A DNA stretch of 64,000 nt from Hymenopellis radicata (taxonomy: Eukaryota > Basidiomycota > Agaricomycetes > Agaricales > Physalacriaceae). Below the pieces are notes generated by a model that was not told the DNA's origin, searched no databases, and saw only the letters and a program-made list of their open reading frames with translations. This document shows positions 56,246 to 64,000 of the stretch, piece by piece. The stretch covers positions 1 to 64,000 of the forward strand of contig JADNRX010000053.1 of assembly GCA_015501595.1 (NCBI GenBank), read 5' to 3'. Numbering within the stretch: position 1 is the stretch's first letter; every line of letters starts with the position of its first letter. A program made the position numbers and the translations under genes.

Positions 56246-56992
56246 TCTAGTCGGGCTGGGTCACTCAGTATTCAGCGCTCACGCGTATTAAATTTTTTAG
56301 CGTTTATTGCCATCCCACACAACTAGGGCTAGACCACTGTATATTAATCTTCGGAAGTCGCAATCGCGCGAACAGGGACCGCCCAGGGTTGATGGGACCG
56401 TGGAAACTGGGGTTGAGATTGACGAACATGGAAGACTTTGGAAGTCTTGTGGAAGTCGTCGGGCGATCTGATGTCCGGCGTCCACCAGTGGAAGCTTCGT
56501 GCGAGCTGCGTGGAAGGTGCATATTATTGGGACCCATATGCTTAATAATTTAAATTGTAGGGTCTGGTGTGGCGTAGGCGCGTTCCGTAGCGATCTCCGT
56601 ATCATCCTTGAGTACTGGCCGGGGGCCGTCGATACTGGGTACGCAGCGTCACATTCACTTCGTCGAACTTGGGCCTGACCAAACTAAGGACTTTTACGAG
56701 TATACTATTGATTTCTGTGAAACCACTGGACAGGACAGGCTTCGAGACTAAATGGTAAAGCTTAGTTCAATCATTTTTCCAAGTGCGTTTGAACTGTGTT
56801 TTCTTTCATAGTGTGGCGCAGTGAAGTTACATTTCTCGTTGCGTGGATTTCCGACGCAGTTTGAAAAGCCAGTTGTTCATGGTGCCAGCTCAAGGCTAAG
56901 CTGCTTCAATAATCAATTCGATTTGGAGTGAATCGACTTTCGATCAAAATTTTACAAAACAGTGAGTGCTCAGCGCGCTGAACCAAAAACAT
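56246..56992. other. Intergenic, nothing recognised
   Basis: No gene or repeat noticed. The last bases hold the Pol III terminator of the tRNA gene (five A on the plus strand at about 56985). Confidence 0.5.
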
Positions 56993-57064
56993 GGTTCAAC
57001 CCGGGTTCGAACCGGAGACCTTCTGTGTGTAAGACAGAAATCATAACCACTAGACCATTGAACC
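56993..57064 (-). tRNA. tRNA-Val (anticodon TAC)
   Basis: 72 nt on the minus strand. The acceptor stem GGTTCAA pairs with TTGAACC. The anticodon stem TCTGT/ACAGA carries loop CTTACAC with TAC at positions 34-36. The T arm contains the B box GGTTCGAACCC. No intron. A T5 run follows the 3' end. Confidence 0.95.
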
Positions 57065-57761
57065 GATGTGTTTTGTCGAAGATCTGAGGTCATCGGCGTC
57101 GCATTGACTTTGGCACTTGGTGCGGATTCCTCACAAAGAAATGTTTCGCATTAAAGTCTTAATGTTACAGGTTAGTCTACTCCGGTATTTCAATGTCCGG
57201 ACACGCTGTCACATTGAGGGCTCAATGAATTAGTGCATTGATGTGAATGATGTGCCGCGTTCCGCTTGATAAGAAGGACCGTCCGGAGTTGAGAAAACAT
57301 ACATCCAATGCATGAGAGGCCTGCAGTTCGCGCGGGATAAGGCGTTGCTTCTCATTCCAGTCCTGCTGTCAGTCATGGTAATCCAGACAGTGGGTGCACA
57401 GCTTGAGGAGAAACAAGGAGTTAAAGGCTTGGCACGGCGGGTTGCCGGAGCCACGTGTCGTATTGTTGCCGTACTAGTTAGGTTATACCCCGGAGTGACC
57501 GTCGCCTCGTGTTGGTCAAGCATTTTGTGGTTATTTCTTAGCAACTCCCACTTTCTACGACTTTTTAACGCTTTTAACGACGCGATACCGCATCTGCCTG
57601 CCTCTTACGACTTGAAGACCTGGATTCTACGCCAGTATGTCCTTACCATGGCTATCAAGGTTGACATTGACGAACGGGGGCTTATTAGATTGAACGACCC
57701 CAAAAATGCCCAAGAATATGGGAGGGCTTGAACCTGACGACAGTACGAGGGGTCCGCCAAT
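57065..57761. other. Upstream region of the WD40 gene; unassigned ORF at 57312-57731
   Basis: An ORF with a hydrophobic start (LLLIPVLLSVMVIQTVGA) and a plausible end (KVDIDERGLIRLNDPKNAQ) could be a 5' exon or a separate small gene. No splice link to the downstream gene could be established. Confidence 0.35.
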
Positions 57762-60700
57762 ATGAGGAGAAAGGCGACGAGGAAGGAAACGATACTGAGT
57801 TTGGTGGAGATGCTGTTGCAGGCTAATGATGAATCCAGTATTCATGGTGAGTGGCCGTAATGACCGGGTCTTGTACACGTATTAATGCAAGCCGCAGGGG
57901 ACGAGGAGCAAGTTAACCTTGAAGACGACAAGGACGTTCGTAAGTCTAAGCTTGAGGTTGAGTATCCATACAGTCTAGATAACATGTCCGGTTTAGCCAC
58001 GGTCGACGAACACCTTCAAGTAGTCGGAGCAGAAACCTTTCATAAATTCCAAAAGTGCGCGATCAACCTGTGTGAATTGCCTCCGGACCGCTGACCGCTC
58101 TATTACAGACGTATTAACAATCTGGATAAAGAGGTAAGCATCCACGCCTTCAAACGCCACTTATCTTTACCCCACCACTCCCAGCTGCGGAACTTTGCCA
58201 ATGCCGCTCGCCAACTCGGCAGTTCAGCCGCGATCCTCTCTTCGGCCTTTCACCTCCGTGAACGACTCGCCCAGATCCTGCACCTCTATCGGGAAAACGC
58301 CGCAGATCTATTCCCAAGAAAAGTTGTCCGAGCCACGATAAACAACCCCGTGGACGATGCACCAACCCAGAAAACGTCTCGAAGACTAAAGCTTCATGGC
58401 CGGCATCACCTCCGCATCCCCCAACACTTTGCACGACCCAAGGTTGACGAGAATCTGGATTTGGAGGACTTTCCTAAACAATTTGCCGCCCTCGCAAACG
58501 ATGTTACGACATTCATGGACTGTTTGAACGAGTTTCCTGAATTCACGGATGAAGCAGTCAATGCATCGATCTCTGCATTCCAAGGCGACTTGAAGGTAGG
58601 CGGCCTTCGTTACCCGAGACCGATTTCTTAGCATTCAAGCAGTACTGGGCCTCGTGCCTACGTGAATACAATGGCCAATTCCGGTACCCTGCTGTGCAGC
58701 GGTACATTCATGACCTAACGTCCGAGATGGGAGAGCACATTGATGCCATTTCTACGACGCTATCTATGTTCATCGAAGTTGGTGTACCTACTATTCGTTT
58801 TGCCCAGAAGCATGGCGCGACGAATTTGCTGAACTTGTCTACCGTCGCCACCTTTTTTTCCGCCGTCACGGCGACAACCATGCAATTCTCGTATGAGCTC
58901 AAGACTCATTCTGGGACTGCAGTCAATAGCTTTTGGTTCGCGTCGCTTGTGTTTTCTATCGCGGCAGCTGTCAACAGCTTGCTTGGTTTGACATGGAAGC
59001 AAGCCATGTAGTAAGTGCCTTCCATTCTCATGATGTTTACGCGCCTGATTCAACTGTACAGTCGTTCACCCGGACACCGAGTCCCCTGGTGGGTTCTGAT
59101 TTGGATTAAGAGGTCACCCCTCGTCTTCCTCGTCATGTCGGTCGCCTCCTTCTCAGTCGGACTTTGTTGCTTCGCCTATGCCTCAGAGCAAGTGAGCTCC
59201 AACCCAGCTTCAGATTTGATGTCGCTAATCACTAATGTATTCATCCAAAATGACAGAGCCATATTACTTCCACCATCACAACGGTCTTCACCGCATTTAC
59301 CTCATTCGGTCTTCTCGCCGTGTCTGCTTGGTTCGCCTCTGAACGATGGGCTTTTGGGCGGCACAGTGGAAGGAAGTGGCTCAGCGACATCCTTATGGAT
59401 GCCAGTGATCGATTCTTCTCACTCCCAGGCATGGGTATATTCGCATCTTGTGTACGGAAATTCGGGAAAGGTTTCAAGAAAACGAAACACGCGTTCCGGC
59501 GCGGTCATCGCGCGACGAAGCGTCTGAGCTCTCGAACGGTCACCTATTTCTCGCGTACTTCCAGCGTTGACGAAAAACAAGACGACCTGGAGGCGAATGG
59601 CAATAGCAATGGGCCCATTCTCCCAGTGTCGAGTCCGCCCAATTCCCCTACGTTCAAGCACAGCATGTCTGACCATCTGCCGAGCGAAATTCGCGCATCT
59701 AGTCCCAGCCCAATGACGACGCCAACGCTCGACGCCACCGCTCCTCCCTCGATCATGGAAGGCTCCAGCCCAACCGAACCCTCTGTCGGTCGTCAACTAT
59801 GGCAAAACGCGATCCGTACTGTCAAGATGCGATCTGCCGTCTCGTCCAATTTGGCGGCTATGGCCCAGAAAACGAGTGCGACCCGCGGGACGCCTAATCG
59901 GCAGAGGACACTGTCGTCGACACTTCAGGGGAGGATGAGGATGACGGCGGACACGCCGGTTAAGGGTGTGCTAAGGTCGAGAATTGCGACGTTGACGCCG
60001 CAGTTGAAGTGTTTAGAGACGACTAAGGATCTTACAGCGCATCAGGCCCTGGTGAAGCATATGCAGTTCTCTCCGAATGGGAAGTATCTCGCCACGTCGA
60101 GGTGAGAAATCTGCTTTCTCTAGCCTGATATTTGAAGGGTATTGATTTGCGGTTTGCAGTTGGGATAGAACGTCTCTAATATTCCGTGTTGGGGTAAGCT
60201 CTTTCTGCTCCTAGCACACCAGTAACTTACCATATCAACAGGACCCCTTCGTCTCCCACCGTATACTCGCACACGCCAAAGGGTTCGTTCATCAAGTCGC
60301 CTGGTCGCCCTCGGGCCATCTTCTGCTCACGAAGCTCAACAAGAGCGTCAAAGTTTGGACCGAGGTGGGTTAAAGCTTGCGCACTGACGATTCTCAGTCG
60401 TCGCCGTCCCGCGTTTCCTGAAAATGCCAGATGTCTGATTCTCTTTTTATTGGAACCCCTTGCTAGGACGGTGTGTGCCAGCGGACGATTGATAGACCTG
60501 TGGCCATTGAGTCTATTACTTGGTTGCCTGGCGGAGATGGTGCGTTTCGCTGTGCATTCCGGGCGATGGAGATATTGATACCTTGTGTGCGTAGGCTTCT
60601 TGTCAGTCGAAGGCACGCTGGTGGCGAAATTGGTACGTCGACCATCAAGTGACTGAGCGGCGAGACTGACTACTTCTGTCATTATAGGACTTGAAAGGAA

Positions 60701-61892
60701 ACGTACGCTCCCTCGTTGGTTCATCATTCGAATGGTTGAAGCTGCATCTCTGCGATAGGTCATGGGACAATATGACTTCTATCCCGTCAAGTTGCACGAT
60801 GTCGCAGTGACACCAGATGGTATACGACTCCTTGGAGTAGGTCCTTTGCTGGAATCCAAAGATCATCTAAGACCAAGCAAACCTCGCTCAGTTGAAAAAC
60901 GATTAGCAGGCGCGTGCTGTTCCTTGATCGAATTTTGCACCTCTCAAAGTCCTTAACAGTTTATAACACGTTGACAAAGACCATCGAACAGTGAGTAGCA
61001 TATATATTCTTTCCTGGGTTCATGATCTAACTGTACTGCAGTCAAACTCCCGTCCTGAACGATGTTCGGGATATAACTCTGGCAAGGAACACGAAGCACG
61101 GTCTGACAGCTCTGGTTAGCTATGAGAATAGGGTATGTCGTGTCATTTCAGGTGCTCTTTCCCGCTGATATGTTTTGAAGGCTCCTCCTCAATTATGGAA
61201 AATCGACATGGTGAAAGATCACTTGAAACACGAACATAATGCTGCAGATAATCTTGTCGCTCGGTTCACGCTCAGGTAATTTACTTCACTGGCATTCTGA
61301 GTATAGCTCATCTCAGCCCACTAATTCCAGACATACGTATATGCCCAAAGTCCAGGTCGAGTTCGCAGGTCCCAGTTACTTTGGTGGTAAGAACGACGAG
61401 TTGGTTCTCTGTGCCGGTAAAGGTCAGTTTCTCGCACACCTCGTTCGAGGCTCGTTTACTGATGCAATCTCAGCTGGAGATATACACATCTGGGATACCG
61501 AATCAGGCGCTTTGCTACATCACGTCCGAGCACAAGCGCTCGGCGGTGACCTAACATGTATCGCATGGAATCCAGCTGCCGAAGACCCCTTCATGTTCGC
61601 CACCGGAAGCCACGATGGCGCCGTACGGATATGGACACGACCAACAGAATCCAGCGACACCGGAGACGAAGCCGTGAACTCGTTGCTCGAGAATGGCGGA
61701 CACAGCGCGAGCTATACGCCCCGGACCGCTTCTCCGTTCGAGATCGAAAGAACGGACAGCCCGTTGATGCAAGGAGAGTTTGAGTCCACGGATAGTATAG
61801 GCATCAGTGCTAGTGTGGCTACCAGCGAGATTGGGCTGCTGAGAGAGTTGCGGACTGTGGCGTTTGCATCGGATCAGGAACAAAAAAGATAA
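57762..61892 (+). CDS. WD40-repeat protein with N-terminal multi-pass membrane region, 18 exons, 1061 aa
   Basis: Exons: 57762-57846, 57898-58054, 58109-58133, 58185-58595, 58640-59010, 59062-59191, 59257-60101, 60160-60193, 60242-60364, 60467-60539, 60595-60632, 60688-60702, 60759-60909, 60960-60990, 61042-61132, 61181-61275, 61331-61422, 61474-61892. All phases close (3186 nt); the first exon is less certain. The N-terminal half is helical (LRNFANAARQLGSSAAIL) and then has about four hydrophobic segments (WFASLVFSIAAAVNSLLGL, LVFLVMSVASFSVGLCCFA, TAFTSFGLLAVSAWFA). A Ser/Pro-rich linker leads to a WD40 propeller (HMQFSPNGKYLATSSWD, VAWSPSGHLLLTKL, ITWLPGG, GDIHIWDTESGALLHH, FATGSHDGAVRIWT). 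The propeller resembles WDR26/Gid7-type proteins. Exon 12 is only 15 nt, and intron 13 seems to use a GC donor. A role as a membrane-anchored scaffold is inferred. Confidence 0.85.
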
Positions 61893-61991
61893 TTTTTATG
61901 ATGTACAGCTATGTGAAGCATGGCGAATATTTACAGTGTAACATTACTTACTTCTTTACATATGGAACCAAGGATGAATACAAAAACGTAC

Positions 61992-63025
61992 TCAGCACTT
62001 GGGTCTTTCACATTGGCGAACTGTGACATTTGGCAGATGAGAAAGATCGAAAGGACGCGCTGAAAAAGTCTTATTAGCAGAGAACAGCCGTCTACAAATG
62101 CTAAACGCGTACCATGCCTCCAGCGCCACACAAATTCCTTCAAGTCAGGCACGTTATCAAGGAGCATCTGCACATCCCAATACTCTTCCACTAGCACCGA
62201 CCAAATGCCCTCATAATATTCAAGCCTTTGCAGCTTGGATGCATCAGCCCAATGGGATCCACCGGTCTCAGAACCTACAAACAATCCACGAATAAACTGG
62301 CCGAACATCCCTAGGCGCCAATAACACATCATCGGGCGCCCAATAAGATCGGGATTATGCAGCACCAGCGTCTCGAGAACGGGCTTGGGACTGTGAATCG
62401 CGGCCAGGGCCTCAGTGGGGTACAGCGACTGTCCACCGAGCGGGTTCCGGGAGATCGCCACGTCCTCCATCCTCAGCTCTTTCAACGACGAGCACTGCGC
62501 TATGATGACTAGGACTCTCCAGTGCAGCTGGATATTCCGAAACGTCAATGAATAAAGGGCACGACTCGGCATGAACGTCTGAAGAGCGCGAATGCAAGCA
62601 AAGTGAATGTGCGTGAAGCGCATGCCGTCGGGGTGTGCATCTAGGCTGGCATCTATGACAAGGCGCGTGACGTTGGACAGGCGGGGGATAAACGCGGAAA
62701 ACGCGGCGGCGGCGGCGTCTTCTCTAGAGCTGTCAGTGTCTTGAATGCCATCCAGCGCAAGTTGAACGTTTCGACTGGCGAAGTCGGAGAGCTGGAGTGT
62801 TGAGATGAGAGGCGCCAGATCATCTTGCGACTGCTCGAAGAGACCCAATGTGGTGCTCATGGACTCACCACGAAGGCGAAGCGACGAGTGTTGAAGACGT
62901 CTTTGACTCGCGGGATGGAAGCTATGGTTGACAAGGCAGCATGCCAGCAGCGAGGGAGGATCATCGAGGTCGTCGATGATTTTCTCGATGAGCTCTTGCG
63001 GTAATTCAATTCGAGACAAAGACAT
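61992..63025 (-). CDS. F-box protein, tandem copy 1, 326 aa
   Basis: Start MSLSRIELPQELIEKIIDDL at 63025. Exons on the minus strand: 63025-62113 and 62059-61992, with a 53-nt intron (gtacgc ... ttcag); phases close (981 nt). The F-box is at the very N-terminus (LPQELIEKIIDDLDDPPSLL, VNHSFHPASQRRLQ). The rest is a leucine-rich region (VTRLVIDASLDAH, SLKELRMEDVAI, PVLETLVLHNPDL, LQRLEYYEG), and the short second exon codes RPFDLSHLPNVTV and a basic end. Without splicing, a longer but unrelated tail would be read. Predicted SCF substrate receptor; substrate unknown. A similar but broken copy follows at 63209-64000. Confidence 0.8.
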
Positions 63026-63208
63026 GACGAACGTCAAGAAGAGACCTCAATCACGTCCAAATTCCAATCGCGTGTTCTTGCACAGCTTGGGTTTTAACCA
63101 TGTAATCATTGCAATCCAAATGCTCTACATTACTACTTCCGAAAACCGTATACTGAAGGAAAGACCAGCTTCTATAACGTGCACCCCAGCATAAAAAAAG
63201 TCTCCCTC

Positions 63209-64000
63209 TCAATACTTGGGTCTTTCAAGATGGCGAACTTGGACATTGGGAAGATGAGAAAGATCAAAAGGATTCGCTGAAAAAGGCTCATCAGTATCGC
63301 CCACAACGGTTCTACAATGTCCAACACATACCATTCCTCCAGTGGCGCCACACAAATTCCTTCAGATCATGCGCATCATCAAGGAGCTTCTTCACATCCC
63401 AATGTTCAAGCTCCGACCAAATGCCCTCGTAATACTCAAACCTCCGCAACTTGGACGCATCAGCCCAGTTGGACTGGCCGGTCTCAGAAACAATCAGTCC
63501 GCGAATAAACTGGCTGAACATCCCCTGGCCCCAATAATACATGTACGGGCGCCTCATATTATCGGGATTATGCAGCACCAGCGTCTCCAGCACAGGCTTG
63601 GAACTCCGGAGCGCGGCCAGCGCCCCAGTGGGGTACGGCGACTGTGAACCGACCGGGGATCGCAGATCGGCACGTCCTCCATCCTCAGCTCCTTTAGAGA
63701 CGAGCACTGCGCAATGATGACGAGGACTCCCAGTGCAGCTGGATATTCCGAAATGTCAATGAATGGAGGGAGTGGCTCGTCATCAACGTGTGCAGCGCCC
63801 GCACGCGAGCGTTGGGGATGTGCGTGAAGCGCATCCCGTAGACGTACGCGTCCAAGCTGGCATCTACGACGAGGCAAGTGACATTGGACAGGCGAGGGGT
63901 CAGCACGGAAAATGCGGCGGCGTCTTCTCTAGAACTGTCACTGGCAGTGCCATCCTCTCGACTGGCCAATTCCGACAGATAGAGACTTGTAATGAGAGGC
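63209..64000 (-). pseudogene. F-box protein, tandem copy 2 (window-truncated, two frame breaks)
   Basis: Same orientation and layout as the 62 kb gene, with exon 2 63276-63209 (PFDLSHLPNVQVRH) and the donor at 63332. The 5' part, including the F-box, lies beyond the window. Relative to its neighbour one base is missing near 63728 (cactgggagtcc against cactggagagtcc), and another near 63660 in the stretch before SQSPYPTGALAAL. The total shift is two bases, so the reading frame is lost across the leucine-rich region. The remaining protein similarity is high, so the duplication and damage are recent, or the breaks are sequence errors. Confidence 0.7.

Noticed and set aside
57940..57973. GTAAGT...CAG intron inside the WD40 gene's second exon
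   Set aside because: Only 34 nt and it would break the frame; reading straight through keeps the phase for the rest of the gene.
1..64000. CRISPR arrays, bacterial operons or riboswitches
   Set aside because: The window is eukaryotic, with spliced genes and Pol III tRNA; no array of regular short repeats is present.

Overview
The window is nuclear DNA of a filamentous basidiomycete, most likely an Agaricomycete. Genes are split by many 47-66 nt GT-AG introns with a CTRAY-like branch site. The gene content also fits: F-box/leucine-rich proteins, an Agaricomycete-type sesquiterpene synthase, a TBC1D20/Gyp10-like RabGAP, a Vps39-like HOPS subunit, an acid sphingomyelinase-like phosphodiesterase, a two-RRM protein, a WD40 protein and tRNA-Val(UAC). 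Exon structures were assembled by hand from splice signals and reading-frame phase; where all phases close I say so.

Layout. 0-16 kb is repeat-rich accessory DNA. It holds the 3' end of a gene, three F-box genes (two are copies of each other), a decayed Copia retrotransposon and a complete small LTR element (13506-15075) with identical LTRs and a target-site duplication. It also holds the first members of a multicopy small-gene family, here called family A. 16-23 kb carries more family A copies around a family C gene. 23-37 kb is more conventional: RabGAP (minus), broken Vps39-like gene (plus), an unknown gene, terpene synthase (minus) and sphingomyelinase (minus). 40-42.4 kb holds two paralogous three-exon genes (family B). 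43-47.6 kb is minus strand again: two family A genes and the second family C gene. 48.9-64 kb has the RRM gene, two or three unknown genes, tRNA-Val, the 18-exon WD40 gene and a tandem pair of F-box genes cut by the window end.

The most unusual content is the set of uncharacterised families. Family A (about 160-200 aa, core motifs ALTQxQVDA, GPNGE and PDWLYxRM) has four intact copies and at least six broken copies or fragments, all on the minus strand. Family C (586 and 447 aa) has a coiled-coil-like N-terminus, a Pro/Ser-rich linker and a C-terminal D...ExK...QxxxY pattern typical of PD-(D/E)xK nucleases. In both places where C occurs, family A genes follow it on the same strand. No function is proven for A, B or C.

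Caution: several otherwise well-preserved genes (RRM, Vps39-like, one F-box, some family A copies) carry one-base frame breaks, at least one of them in a homopolymer. Some may be assembly errors rather than real pseudogenes.
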